DNA of 64,000 nucleotides from Primulina eburnea (taxonomy: Eukaryota > Streptophyta > Magnoliopsida > Lamiales > Gesneriaceae). The translations under genes were made by a program, and so were the position numbers. The notes under the pieces are model-generated. The model was not told where the DNA came from. It was given only the letters and a program-made list of their open reading frames with translations, and did no database searches. The stretch covers positions 26,098,069 to 26,162,068 of the forward strand of contig NC_133104.1 in the NCBI RefSeq assembly GCF_022965805.1. Reading direction: 5' to 3'. This document shows, piece after piece, positions 1 to 10,906 of the stretch (within the stretch, counting starts at the first letter, position 1; every line of letters begins with the position of its first letter).

Positions 1-507
1 ATATTATATAGTTAATTGCATACCAATTAGGCTTAGGCCCATTAAACATATAATTAGGCCCATTAGTAGTTAATTAGTATTTAATTAAACTATTAAAATG
101 ATTTTGGTAAAACTAGTTTGTAAATTAAATAGCCGGGTTGCCAAAAAGCTCGTATTTTAGTTGAAAAACCAACACCGATAAAATTTATGTCCCGGCGTAT
201 AAAATCACTTCAAAACCCCTTATTTTAAAAATAGGAAAAAACATCCCCCTTAACTTAAATAATTAAAAACAATTATTTATTAAAAACATTTTCTTTTTTT
301 CAGCCATCGGTCTCCGTTCCTCGATCGCAACTCGAATAACCTTTAAAAATATATTTTAATGCAACAATGTAGAAAAATATATTTTAAATATGCAATTGTG
401 CACAACATAATTAATTAATGCAATTAAAACATTAAATTAAAATACAAAGAATTTAATAATTGCATGCACGTGGTTTGCGTGGACTTTAAAATTTTCGGGG
501 CGTTACA
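1..507 (-). mobile_element. LTR fragment of Ty3/gypsy-type family E
   Basis: AT-rich non-coding sequence ending in GGGGCGTTACA at 507, the reverse complement of an LTR start TGTAACGCCCC. It matches by eye the block 10442-10906 (shared phrases such as CAACACCGATAAAATTTA and TCCGTTCCTCGATCGCAACT). It lies directly against the pol reading frame that begins at 508, so it marks an E-type element inserted into an older pol gene. The rest lies left of the window. Confidence 0.75.
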
Positions 508-763
508 CATGATGTTTTTTCATATATCGTTATTAAGGAAATACCTTCCTGATGCTTCACATGCTATTCAACCAGACGAGGCCGAACTAGATGAGACGTT
601 GAGTTATGTTGAAAAACGGATTCAGATTAATGATCGTAAAGAAAAAAAGCTCAGAACGAAAACTATTCCACTTGTAAAAGTTCAATGGACACGTCATGGC
701 ACTGAAGAAGCAACCTGGGAAACTGAATCAGATATGAGACAAGAATTCCCAGAGTTATTTTGA
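508..763 (+). pseudogene. Ty3/gypsy pol C-terminal end (integrase tail), family A
   Basis: This frame encodes the end of a chromovirus polyprotein: the HISLLRKYLPDASH motif that follows the integrase core, a linker ending in QINDRKEKKLRTKTIPLVKV, and a chromodomain-like tail containing VQWTRHGTEEATWE, with a stop after FPELF. The upstream part of pol is missing because the family E LTR ends at 507, so the apparent ATG at 464 lies in LTR sequence and is not a real start. A purine tract and LTR A follow about 90 bp after the stop, as expected for the 3' end of one element. The truncated protein cannot act as an integrase. Confidence 0.85.
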
Positions 764-850
764 TAATGTAAATTTATTTATACAGTATCTGTATATAATC
801 CTTGTTGATATGATAGATTGCCTGGGATTTCGGGGACGAAATCGTATCTT

Positions 851-863
851 AGAGGGGGAGAAA
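851..863 (+). other. Polypurine tract of family A element
   Basis: AGAGGGGGAGAAA directly precedes the TG of the LTR at 864. This is the expected place for the plus-strand primer of reverse transcription, and it shows that 864-2613 is a 3' LTR. Confidence 0.8.
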
Positions 864-2613
864 TGTAATGCCCTAGATTTCATATCATGTTAAGCGAAGA
901 TTATTGAATTTGAACTAATGTGATTATAGCCGGGCCATTACGAGACTAAATTGGGCCAAGCATATGAATTACACAACTTGTGGACAGAGAGTCTGGCGCC
1001 CGAGCGGTAGTTTTTGACCGCCCGAGCGCCAGTGTTCATCAAATATATGTTGCGGGCAGAAGAGGTAGCGCCCGGGCGCTAGGTTGTGACCGCTCGAGCG
1101 CCAAGGTGCAATCCGGAAATGCTTGGACAGAGAATGCCGCGCCGAGCGCCGACCCAAGTTCATCGAATTACACTTCTTCGTTTAGCACCGCTCGAGCGCC
1201 GACCCAAGTTCAAGAAAAATAAGCCACATTGTTTTACATTCAAACTGGATATATATATTTGTCATCCTTTAGAATTCACATCAAAAAATGAAGAAGGGAA
1301 ATTGAAAATCTTTCAGAAAAATCCTTACGCCTTTATTTTTTTATCCGTCCGTCCGATTGTGAATCTGACTTCGGTACTGTTTTCCTATCGACACAGGCTT
1401 CAACTGGACGTAAGTTTTGTTAAGTTTTGATATGTCTTGAAATTACGATATTGTCAGAATTGAATGAGATTCATATATGATGTTCTTGACATGTTAAACA
1501 TCATAGAATCGAAGTCAGATTAAGAAACAAATATCATATGAAATTGTTATGATTTTCAGAATGGAATTGATTAAGATTAATGTCAGATTTGTACTGTGGT
1601 TGATTATAAGTTATTAGAATTGGTATATACTGATACGGTATTACCGGTATCGCAAGATTGTACTGTTGTACCGTCAGAATTTGATAAGACAAAGATGTAT
1701 TGATTTGAATAGAATATTGATACAGTATATTGATATTGTCATTGCCAGATTGAACATTGACAGACTTTGAGTTTGAGACTTCGATTGTATCAGAGCGACA
1801 AAACGAAAGGTATAAATTAATGTTGAGTTGGGATTGCACAAATCGAGTGAGGTTTGGCTCGAGTTTCCCTACATCACATACTTTATTTCACTGCATTGAT
1901 ATTGCAAATTATCAGATTGATATGTTTAGTCTATTGAATTATAGCAGAGCAAGAATTAGAGTCTAGGGCTGATCAGCCTAGTTAGGACAGAACCGCCGAG
2001 TCTTTGACAGAACCGCTAAGACTCTAGACTTACGGCGTATCGATGAGCTTAGATGTAGATCGACGTCTATTGTAGACATTCGATATAGCATACCAAAGTC
2101 TAAATTAGAACGGGATCCCTAGATTAGAAATGAGTTGAGATAAGATAACAAGTTATTGCTTTAAATACAGATTCGTATCATGTAGTCAGATTGATATATG
2201 TTTTAATGATTGTTTATGCTTTTATATATGTTTTATATGATTGCATTGATACATTGTTTATACTGGGATTTCTTTCTCACCGGAGTTATCCGACTGTTGT
2301 CGTGTTTGTATGTGTGCATGGCAACAGATGGGACAGGTTCAGGGTCACAGAGGTGAAGAAAGATCGAGATTAGAGTGGTGATTCCGGACCTGGATATAGA
2401 TATGTTTTATTACTTGATTGTAGTAGTTGAACCTTAGTTTTGAACTACATGGATGTTGTACAGGATTGTATCATTATACTGGTTTGTATAATAGAATGAT
2501 TCTAATACCTTCCGCATTTAAAAAAAAATAAAAATTTTAGACCCTGTTTATTCTAATTGATTAAATTATTCCCATTGATGATTAAGAAGATGATTAGCGT
2601 CCGGGTCCCCACA
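864..2613 (+). mobile_element. 3' LTR, family A (1750 bp)
   Basis: Starts TGTAATGCCC and ends GGGTCCCCACA, the same ends as five other plus- or minus-strand copies in the window. It holds a GC-rich palindromic array (994-1205), an AT-rich TATA-like stretch near 1249-1260 and the conserved 3' part with CACCGGAGTTATCC. Sequence after 2613 (TCGTATGTGAC) matches element G's other LTR near 4698, so this copy inserted into the 3' LTR of G. Confidence 0.9.
994..1205. repeat. GC-rich inverted-repeat array, motif GCGCCCGAGCGGT
   Basis: Pairs of arms such as GGCGCCCGAGCGGT and ACCGCCCGAGCGCC face each other across 6-9 bp and recur at about 994, 1065, 1140 and 1187. The array is far richer in GC than the surrounding LTR. 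A TATA-like run follows about 45 bp downstream. Confidence 0.85.
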
Positions 2614-3588
2614 TCGTATGTGACGTTCCAGAAGGGGGTCCGTGTAGGCATGGTATTTCTCGTTCTCGAATGTAAGGGACACGGACCCCGTGTATAGGTC
2701 CGTGAACACGTCCGTGTAGCCTCGGTCATCCTCTACTTGATTCTGATGCAACCCGAACCCTTCGAGCCTTGTTTCCAAGCTTTCATTGGTTGGATGAAGA
2801 GCAACATTCAACATCTTCAAGCGGACTATCGGGATTGGTTTTTTGAACGCATAGTGGCTGGCTAGATTCATAACATACTCCCTTTCTTTAAAAAGATTTG
2901 TCCTCAAATCTTGTCTTTCTTGATAACTTTGAAGATCAATACATTTCATGCCTTTTCCACAATCCTGCAAGTAGAGTTTAACAATGCTCGGGATCGACCC
3001 GGCTATTTCAATAAAATAAAATAAACCAACCTTGCACAGATATACATGAAGTGGTTTATTCAAAATAAAGAATCGCTCATCCTCACTCTTTTGGGCCACA
3101 AATATAACTTCTTTTTTTGTTTGTTTGGCCTCTTTTTCACACAACTCTTTATTTTCATCGATGGCCATTTCACTCTTTTTATCACTCATTTTTTCGACCA
3201 TCTCATTTTCTTTTTCTCTCAAATCATAACAAATTGATTCATCAATACAAATTAAATTCGTAGACAGTTGAGCAAAAGAAACAACTTGCACATCATCTAA
3301 CAACTCACACTCCACAGCACAACACTCAATACTCTTATGAGACGCAATTGGAGTATCAACATTCAAATCATCCACAAGTTTGGCAAGATTGGAAGTGGAA
3401 TCCACTACCTTCACATCCTCATTCGGGCAATGATGAAAATCATGTCCTACCTCTAGACACCACAAACATCGAATATCAGAAATATAATTATGTGAGAATT
3501 GCAATGTACCTTGATATCCACGTTTTGAACTCCTCGCTGGTGTCGCCGTGCTTCTCTCCTCTTTACTCATCCTTCCACTCTCATCCAC
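2566..3588 (-). CDS. Gag-like protein of non-autonomous element G
   Basis: A 340-codon open frame on the minus strand. Near residues 40-53 it has a CCHC zinc knuckle of the form C-x2-C-x4-H-x4-C (CLWCLEVGHDFHHC), typical of retrotransposon Gag nucleocapsid. The middle resembles the gypsy segment before RT (ILNKPLHVYLCK, DLRTNLFKERE). No protease, RT or integrase motif is present between the two LTRs, so G looks like a gag-only (TR-GAG-like) element moved by others. From the MNLASHYAF segment onward the protein is encoded by the 3' LTR itself. The last 16 codons and the stop lie in the inserted family A LTR, so the original C terminus is lost. Start chosen as the first ATG upstream of the zinc knuckle. 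Confidence 0.65.
   Translation of the reverse strand: MDESGRMSKEERSTATPARSSKRGYQGTLQFSHNYISDIRCLWCLEVGHDFHHCPNEDVKVVDSTSNLAKLVDDLNVDTPIASHKSIECCAVECELLDDVQVVSFAQLSTNLICIDESICYDLREKENEMVEKMSDKKSEMAIDENKELCEKEAKQTKKEVIFVAQKSEDERFFILNKPLHVYLCKVGLFYFIEIAGSIPSIVKLYLQDCGKGMKCIDLQSYQERQDLRTNLFKEREYVMNLASHYAFKKPIPIVRLKMLNVALHPTNESLETRLEGFGLHQNQVEDDRGYTDVFTDLYTGSVSLTFENEKYHAYTDPLLERHIRCGDPDANHLLNHQWE
2614..2870 (-). mobile_element. 3' LTR (partial), element G
   Basis: Near-identical by eye to 4713-4969. The LTR start (TGAATCTAGCC on the minus strand) is at 2870. The LTR is cut at 2613 by the family A insertion. It contains the CACGGACCCCGTGT type of palindrome. Confidence 0.8.
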
Positions 3589-3714
3589 TCGCCCATACTG
3601 TTAACGCAAATGTTTAAATTCTTCCTCCATTCTTTTCCCAAATTCTACCAACAATGACTAAAATTGACTATCAAGCATATTGCCCAATTTTTATTTATTT
3701 ATTTTTTTCAGTTG

Positions 3715-4155
3715 AACAGTACGTGAAGAGTAACTCCAGCGAATGAACAGTAAATCCGCGTGAACAGTAACTTCGGCGAATGAACAGTAACTCAGAGTGA
3801 ACAGTACTCCGGCTAATGAACAGTAAATCCGGCGTCGTGAACCGTAATTCTAGCTAATGATCAGTAAATCCGGCACTGTGAACAGTAATTCCGACGCTTA
3901 TAATAGTAAATCCCGACGCGATAAACAGTAATTCCGGCAATGAACAGTAATCGTGGCTATGAACAGTAATTCCGGCTCCGTGAACAGTATTTCCGACGTG
4001 ATGAATAGTAAATCCCGACGCGATGAACAGTAATTCCGGCGATGAACAATAATCGCGGCAATGAATAGTAATTCCGGCTCCGTGAAAAGTATTTCCGACG
4101 CGATGAATAGTAATTCCAGCAATGAACAGTATTTCCGGCGATGAACAGTAATCGA
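3715..4155. repeat. Degenerate minisatellite, unit like GAACAGTAATTCCGGC
   Basis: More than twenty imperfect copies of a 16-22 bp unit (TGAACAGTAATTCCGGCG and variants with AAATCC, CGACG or CGTGG) fill the region between the gag start of G and its primer-binding site. It is therefore the untranslated leader of element G. Short ORFs across it are repeat translations, not genes. Confidence 0.85.
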
Positions 4156-4267
4156 GATTTTTTTTTTGTAGATTCAAAAAATACGTAGAAATCGCTACAC
4201 GAAAATCGATAATGAAAATCCTACGAGGAATTGAACGGATACGCTTACTTGAATCAAAAACCAAAAA

Positions 4268-4278
4268 CTCTGATACCA
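4268..4278 (-). other. Primer-binding site of element G (tRNA-Met type)
   Basis: Minus-strand TGGTATCAGAG, the usual plant initiator tRNA-Met primer site, lies two bases inside the LTR end at 4281. Confidence 0.8.
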
Positions 4279-4280
4279 CT

Positions 4281-4969
4281 TGATGCGATCCCGCCCACGT
4301 GATATTTGATTTGTCCCGATCTTTGAAACAAGTAATTGATAGGTGTGATAATCGCCTCTAGATCACGCGGTCTAGCAACAATTAATCAACGGTAGAAACA
4401 ATCGCGTTCAAGAAAACCTCCAAAGAACCCGTCCTTGGCAACCCTCGTGAAAATCGATAGACGAACTACAAAAGAATCCACCCTTGAAAGTTCGATTTTG
4501 AAAACACCGAAGTGTGTTTGAGAGAAAATCTCACAATTTGATATCAAATCAATAATGAACAAAAGTTAAAAGTTTACATGTAGTCTAGCTTATATATAGG
4601 TAACAAACCCTAACTATAGAAAATTGCATATTTAAAGATATCAAATCTACTTGCCAAAATAATTAAAACTCTAAAGAAGGAAAAATCTGCGCGAAATCGT
4701 ATGTGACACGGACCCCGTGTAGAGGTCCGGAAGAGGGTCCGTGTAGGCACGGTATTTCTCGTTCTCGAATGTAAGGGACACGGACCCCGTGTACAGGTCT
4801 GTGTACACGTCCGTGTAACCTCGGTCATCCTCTACTTGATTGTGATGCAACCCAAATCCTTCGAGCCTTGTTTCCAAGCTTTCATTGGTTGGATGAAGAG
4901 CAACATTCAACATCTTCAAGCGGACTATCGGGATTGGTTTTTGGAACGCATAGTGGCTGGCTAGATTCA
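4281..4969 (-). mobile_element. 5' LTR, element G (689 bp)
   Basis: On the minus strand it starts TGAATCTAGCC and ends GGGATCGCATCA next to the PBS, with TG/CA ends. It has a palindrome array at 4697-4830 and a TATA-like CTATATATAAG on the minus strand near 4587-4605. The element sits in the gag of a minus-strand family A element, which resumes at 4970. Confidence 0.8.
4697..4830. repeat. Palindrome array, motif CACGGACCCCGTGT (LTR G)
   Basis: Repeated arms ACACGGACCCCGTGTA and GGTCCGTGTA. The same motif is found in the partial G LTR at 2635-2740 and, unexpectedly, in the Athila LTR at 22696-22952. Confidence 0.8.
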
Positions 4970-5577
4970 TATCAGTTGTTGTATCAAACTTGCCTCAGCT
5001 CTCTTTACCATGTTCAAGGCGTCAGCAAAATAATGGGGTCGTTCCACATTCATCCATGTAGATATTTTTTAGGATTTAGTCCGCTGATGAACTGATCAAC
5101 TATAGCTTTATCATTCCCAGCTACCTGAGGAGCAAAACGTAGTAGAGTAGAGAATTTCGCTACATATGCCTCGATATTCAACTAGCCCTGTGTCAAATTG
5201 GAAAATTCTGTACGCTAATCTTGTCGGTACGATACTGGGACAAATCTTTTATGAAACTCAACTTTAAAGATTTTACACGTAATCACGGTGTCCTGCTGTT
5301 CCAAGGCTTCCTTGGTTGCGTTCCACCAACTCTTTGCGACTTCGTATAACTGATGCCCAATCAATCTGACTCTGCGTTCATCTGAGTAACCAAGTGAATC
5401 ACACAGCACTTCAATATCATTCAGCCAACTCTCACAATCATCAGATGTCTCAGTACCCCTCAAAATCGGCGGTTGAAATGACTGAAACCTCTTCAACATT
5501 GTTTCCATCGGAATTTCTGACACATCCATATGATAAACCGAAGTATCACTTGATTTTGGAATTTTTCGAGGAGGTAT
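4970..5577 (-). pseudogene. Gag, family A element (fragment)
   Basis: The minus-strand frame contains ETMLKRFQSFQPPILRGTET, ESWLNDIEVL and the WW motif of a gypsy capsid (YEVAKSWWNATKEAL), parallel to the plus-strand gag at 52594. The homologous start codon has become ATA at 5577-5575 (it reads ATA-CCT-CCT where the other copy has ATG-CCT-CCT), a G-to-A change. A frameshift follows near 5060 and the gene is cut at 4970 by element G. It is about 270 bp upstream of its PBS and 5' LTR. Confidence 0.8.
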
Positions 5578-5822
5578 ATCTGATTACCAAAAGAATTAGT
5601 AACCAAATACAACAAACCTGTTTCAATCCTCCTCTGATCATCTTACTGGTGATCAAGACTCGGTTCTGATTCATTCTAAATAATACATGTGATTAATCAA
5701 ATCAGATAATCAAGTAAACATGCATTTCAAAACAGTAAATCATAATTCCATGCTAGCATGTAAAAGCAGGAATGAAAATTCAATCTACCCCGCTTACTCT
5801 ATTCTATCTCAATCTAAAAGAT

Positions 5823-5842
5823 CTATCGCTTTGATACTACCT
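5823..5842 (-). other. Degenerate primer-binding site, family A
   Basis: Minus-strand AGGTAGTATCAAAGCGATAG lies two bases from the LTR end and corresponds to the TGGTATCAGAGCCATAG site of the copy at 52334, with several substitutions. Confidence 0.65.
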
Positions 5843-5844
5843 AT

Positions 5845-7638
5845 TGTGGAGACCCGGACGCTAATCATCTTCTTAATCATTATTGGGACAATTTAATTAA
5901 TTATAATATACAAGGTCTATTTTTTTTTAAAATACAGTATTAAATGTGGAACGTAATGGAATTTAATATAATATACTCAGTATAAAAGTACAAGTCGTGT
6001 ACAACATACATCAAACTTAAACTAAGGTTCAACAACTAATGTCAAGTGCTGAATCTTATCTACAGCAACGTCAAAGTCCGTGATCTCCATTCTAATCATG
6101 ATCTCTCCTCATCTCCTCGACCCTGATCCTGTCCCACCTGTTTTCATGCACACATACAAACACGACAACAGCCGGATAACTCCGGTGAGAAATATATCCC
6201 ATTATAAATCAATGAAACATGCAATCATATAAACAATGTAAAAGCATGTAACAGATATCAGTAACATGTATCAAAATCTGAAATATAATTAATATAAAAT
6301 AATTAATCAAACTCGTGACTCCAGGTCTCAGACTAAACTCAATCCTAGTCTAGGGATCCCGATTTCCAGATGTTGGCATTCCAATATCGAATTCAGTAAT
6401 AGAAGAAACTCCAATTCTATTCAATCAATATAACCAAACATCTGGTGTCTTGACCTATCCGTCACAGACTGTGGCACTATCGCCAATTCACTATCTTGTG
6501 ACAATGTGCAATGTTCCAGTGACGATTCCATCACTATCGGCACTTATGTCACAAGATCACTCGTCTAATACTCATCTAATACATGCTTCCTATAAATCAA
6601 TAGAACTTCAAATCAATGAACATAATAGCAATAAGTATGTGATTTAGGGAAACTCAAGTATATCATACGCGAGTCGATCTCCCGGTACCACATTGACTTA
6701 TACCTTTCTCTTCTCGGTCTGACGAAGTCCAAGTCTCGAAGTCAAATCTGTCTATATAAAATCTGAAATGACAATATCGAATAGACTGTGTTAATATACA
6801 ACTCAATTCAAGACTTGTTCTGATCAATACTCAAATCAAGACATAATCTGCTTAATGTCAACGATATTACGACACAATCTCAATCAATACTGAATCTGAT
6901 CAATATCAATCTACTGAAACGATATTACGACACAATCTCAATCAATACAAAATCTGATCAATATCAATCTACCGATGTTTCAACGGCATAATAATACAGT
7001 CTCAGTAACCCCGTCAATCTCAATATCATAGATATAATAACATGGCTAATAATCAATATCAGTACAACCCATAATCTTAAAAATACCAGATCATAATCCC
7101 AAATCTGTACAATCTCGCAATACAGGTAATACAATATCAGTATATACGAATCAATAACTCATCTGATCAAATTCTGAATAATATCAATATACTCAGCAAT
7201 ACAATATCAATCAAATATCAATCCCAATATCTCATAATCGATAACAACATAATTCTGATATCAAATCGGTCTAATCATAACCGAATCAAATCTGAAAATT
7301 CATAACAATTTCATATGGTATCTGTTCTTCGATCCGATTTCGATTATACGATATCTGATATTGCAAGAACAACATATGCGCGCACACAAGTCGTGCATAT
7401 GTGCGAGACCTTCTGGTCGCGCACCATTCTTTCCACACAACTCGCGCATTTGCGCGAGGTGTTCTGCCCATCTCGCGCATATGCGCGCATCTATGTCGCG
7501 CATATGCGCGAGGTGTACTATCCTCGCATATACTCTGTGTTTTATTCCGTCTTTTCGGTCTAATCCTTTACGTCTATAATCACCTCAATTATCATCAAAT
7601 CATTTTAGATTACGGTAATCAACTTCTCGGGCCTTACA
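5845..7638 (-). mobile_element. 5' LTR, family A (1794 bp)
   Basis: Begins TGTGGAGACCCGG and ends CGGGCCTTACA, the reverse complement of the family A ends. It is followed on the left by PBS and gag, so it is the 5' LTR of a minus-strand element that landed in the E LTR at 7639. The palindrome array (7376-7521) is of the CGCGCATATGCGCG type. Confidence 0.9.
7376..7521. repeat. Palindrome array, motif CGCGCATATGCGCG
   Basis: About six partly decayed copies of a palindrome centred on CATATG (for example CTCGCGCATATGCGCG at about 7472-7490). Neighbouring sequence is AT-rich. Confidence 0.85.
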
Positions 7639-8513
7639 CTAGCCCCAAAACCGAACTCACAAATCCATAGCATGATATGGCCGAGAACTCCACTTCCCCT
7701 AGGACTCTTCAAACTTTCTAGGACTCTAACCGACCGAGCCAGCCCTTGACCTTGGCCCTTGTGCACCCTCTTAGGACCCTAATGACGCTGAGCCTACCAA
7801 CCCTCGCACAGCAGCAGCTTGAAGCATCTCGGGCTGAAGTCCTAGCTCGCTAGGAATCTTTCCCATCCCTGATGCTCGAGTCCTAGCGTGGCTAGGATTC
7901 TACCCCTGACCCCGACATGACCCTAGCCCAGCCATGGTCGAGCCCAAGCCAAGCCATGCATGGTTAGCCCTCAAATTCAAACCATGACACAACACATTCA
8001 ATTTCGGTTCCAACTTGCTCCATTCTTGCGTGCAGCCTGTTCTTTTGTGTTCTAGGAACTTATAACTTGTGTAAAACAATCTCCTTTCAACTCCTAGTCA
8101 TGGGAAACCCTTATGTACATGTAAATCATTTTTTTGGATCAAAACCAAGCTTTAAAAACTCATGTTGATGCACAAAAAACGAAAATAATAAAAGTGCATC
8201 TTGTTTTTCATGCAATACATAATTAAATACACATTATGGTGTGATGGATGAGTAAAGGAAAGAATATGACGTGCCTTTGCATTTTTAACGCATGGTTATA
8301 CGTTGATGAATCGAAGAACGACGACGAGGACGATGGCTGAATTTTCCTTGAAGAACTTTCGAAGCTTTTCCCTTCAACTTTGTGTGTGCCGTGTATTTGG
8401 AGGAAGAAGGAGTCTTGTTAATTATTGGGGGGGGAAGGCGTGAGTTTGTAGGTTTAATGGGGGTGATTAGCACTTTAAATAATAATAATAATAATAATAA
8501 TGGTAGCTTAGGC
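7639..8513 (-). mobile_element. LTR family E, distal part
   Basis: Non-coding. The minus strand matches 47380-48040 and 49650-49900 by eye, for example GCAAAGGCACG(T/C)CATATTCTTTCC and the repeated TAGGACTC/GAGTCCTA phrases. It ends in an (AAT)n run at 8480-8500 and continues at 10442 after a solo LTR. No gene seen. Confidence 0.7.
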
Positions 8514-8617
8514 TGTAATGCCCGGAAATTTAATCCAAGTAATCTGTAATTATTGATTTATAAACTGATATGATTATGAAAGGATTAACCGAGACACGAT
8601 TTGAGACAACGTGTGAA

Positions 8618-8872
8618 GATATATGTGCGAGGACAGTACCATCGGCGCACATGCGCGACATGAGACGCGCACATGCGTGAATTGGACAGAAGGTCTCGCG
8701 CATCTGCGCGAGCTGTGCGATGGGGCAAGGAGAATTCCAGTAGGTCTCGCGCATATGCACGAGGTAAGTCGCGCATATGCGCGAGCTGCCGAGGAGAACA
8801 ATGCGCAGACCAGTAGGTCTCGCGCATATGCGCCGCATGATGTCGCGCATATGCGCGAGACGTGCAGTAGGC
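8618..8872. repeat. Palindrome array, motif CTCGCGCATATGCGCGAG
   Basis: At least eight palindromic boxes, perfect or near-perfect, spaced 15-40 bp apart, inside the solo LTR. A (TA)22 microsatellite starts 37 bp downstream. Confidence 0.9.
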
Positions 8873-8904
8873 ACATCAAGCCACTTGGCCTAATGCATGT
8901 GTGA

Positions 8905-8908
<4 letters not shown>

Positions 8909-8952
<44 letters not shown>
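8909..8952. repeat. (TA)22 microsatellite
   Basis: Uninterrupted TA dinucleotides. It occupies the position where other A LTRs carry a short TATA-like stretch (1249-1260, 29638-29652, 59849-59871). Confidence 0.95.
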
Positions 8953-8955
<3 letters not shown>

Positions 8956-10441
8956 GCATTCAATTCTCCGGGGAAGAAAACAGAAATCCGGGGAAAAATT
9001 TGATCCTTGATTCTAAAATTCGAGTTAGGATCAATCCGTCCGTCTGATTTTGAATCCGACTTCGGTATCGAGTTCCTATCGACGTAGGCTACAACTTGAC
9101 GTAAGTTTTGCTACGTTTTGACATGCTTTGAAATTATGCTATTGTCAGAATTGAATGGAATTCATATATGATGTTCTTGACATGTTAGACATCGTAGAAT
9201 CGAAGTCAGATTAAGAAACAGACTGATTATAGAATTGTTATGAATTTTTAAGGTATATTGATTTATACCAGACAGATTTGAATTGTGATTGGATTACGGA
9301 TTGTATTGGATATGGGTTATGGATTGTAGCTGTGATCTGAGGATATTGTATTGACGGGGATACTGAGATTGTACCGTTATGCCGTTGATTTTGAATTAAA
9401 TCAAGATTGATCAGATTGTTATTGATTTGAAATGTATATTGATATGAGATTATTGATATTGTTATTGCCAGACAGACTGTGAATTCAGTACTTCGACTGA
9501 GCCAGAAACCGACGAAAGAAAGGTATAAGTCAATGTGGTATTGGGAGATCGACTTGAGTCGGATTAGACTTGAGTTTCCCTAAATCACATACTTTACTTT
9601 ATTGCATTGATATTTGCATTGATTTGACTGATGTACTTGTTTTCTTGAATTATAGATAGCAGGTATCAGATGAGTAATCTTGTGACAGAAGTTCCTGATA
9701 GTGGTGGAATCGCCACGGGAACATTGCACGATGTCTCAAGATAATGATATTCGCGATAGAGCTACAGTCCATGACGGATAGGTCAGGACACCGGATGTTG
9801 GTTATATCGAGTAATTAGGATTGGAATTCTTCTATTACGGAATTCGATATAGGAACACCATATTTGGTTATATCGAGTAATAGGAACAGAGTTCCTTCTA
9901 TTACGGAATTCGATATAGGAACACCACGTCTGGAAACCGGGATCCCTAGACTAGGATTGAGTCTAGTCTGAGACGTGGAATCACGTATATGTTTGACAGT
10001 TTTATGATTGATTATGTTTCAGATTTTGATACATATTACTGTTACCTGATTACATGCTTTATATTGGTTTATATGATTGCATGTTTCGTTGATTTATACT
10101 GGGATTTATTCTCACCGGAGTTATCCGGCTGTTGTCTTGTCTGTATGTGTACATGACAACAGGTGGGACAGGATCAGGGTCCAGGAGATGAGGAAAGATC
10201 GTGATTAGAGTGGAGGCTCCGGACTTGGATTAGAGATAGGGTTGGACACTTGACATTAGTTGTTAAACCTTAGTTTATTTTGAATGCATGCAGTACAAGA
10301 CTTGTATTGTATTTTATACTGATATGTATATGAGTTGATTTCACTACGTTCCGCATTTTAAAAAAAATTTAGACCCTGTTTTTAATTGATTAATTAGTCC
10401 CAATTATGATTAAGAACTTGATTAGCGTCCGGGTCCCCACA

Positions 10442-10906
10442 TAGGCCCATTAACTAAGTTAATTAGGTCCAATAATCCCATTAGTGAATGTTTAAATATT
10501 TTAAGTAGAAAAGTTTGTGAACTTATTAGCCGAGTTGTCGAAATGTTCGTACTTTTGTTGAAATCCAACACCGATAAAATTTACGTCCCAGCGTATAACA
10601 TCACATCAAAACTCCTTATTTTCAAAAATAAGAAAAATCATCAACCATGTTTTAAATAATTAAAAAAATTATTTAATAAAAACATTTTCTGTTTTTCGTC
10701 ATCAGTCTCCGTTCCTCGATCGCAACTCGAATAATCTTTTAAAAATATATTTTTATGCAACCATATAGAAAAGTATACTTTAAACATGTCCACATGCACA
10801 ACATAATTAATTTATGCAATTAAAAAAATTAAGTGAAATACACAAGAAATTTAATAACTTGCATGCATGTGGTTCACGTGGACCTTCAAATTTTCGGGGC
10901 GTTACA
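10442..10906 (-). mobile_element. LTR family E, proximal part
   Basis: Continuation of 7639-8513 after the solo LTR. The LTR start TGTAACGCCCCGAAAATTTG is at 10906 on the minus strand. It parallels 1-507 and the plus-strand copy near 46900-47300. Confidence 0.8.

Larger units (their letters stand above)
8514..10441 (+). mobile_element. Solo LTR, family A (1928 bp), target duplication TAGGC
   Basis: Full LTR with ends TGTAATGCCC and GTCCCCACA. The five bases before it (8509-8513) and after it (10442-10446) are both TAGGC. No PBS or internal sequence follows and the E LTR continues directly, so this is a solo LTR left by recombination between two LTRs. Confidence 0.95.

Noticed and set aside
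3715..4155. CRISPR-like array
   Set aside because: Units are degenerate, with no fixed repeat plus unique spacers of constant length, and the context is a plant retrotransposon.
3854..4279. Minus-strand ORF of 141 codons with repeated FTIH/ITVH segments
   Set aside because: A translation of the AACAGTAATTCC minisatellite in the leader of element G.
5394..5669. Plus-strand ORF of 91 codons
   Set aside because: Antisense shadow of the minus-strand family A gag.
7286..7579. Several overlapping ORFs on both strands (Cys/Arg-rich products such as ARICARWAEH)
   Set aside because: They are translations of the CGCGCATATGCGCG palindromes, which read open in many frames. The same products appear from the arrays at 8530-8963, 29629-30023 and 50652-51023.
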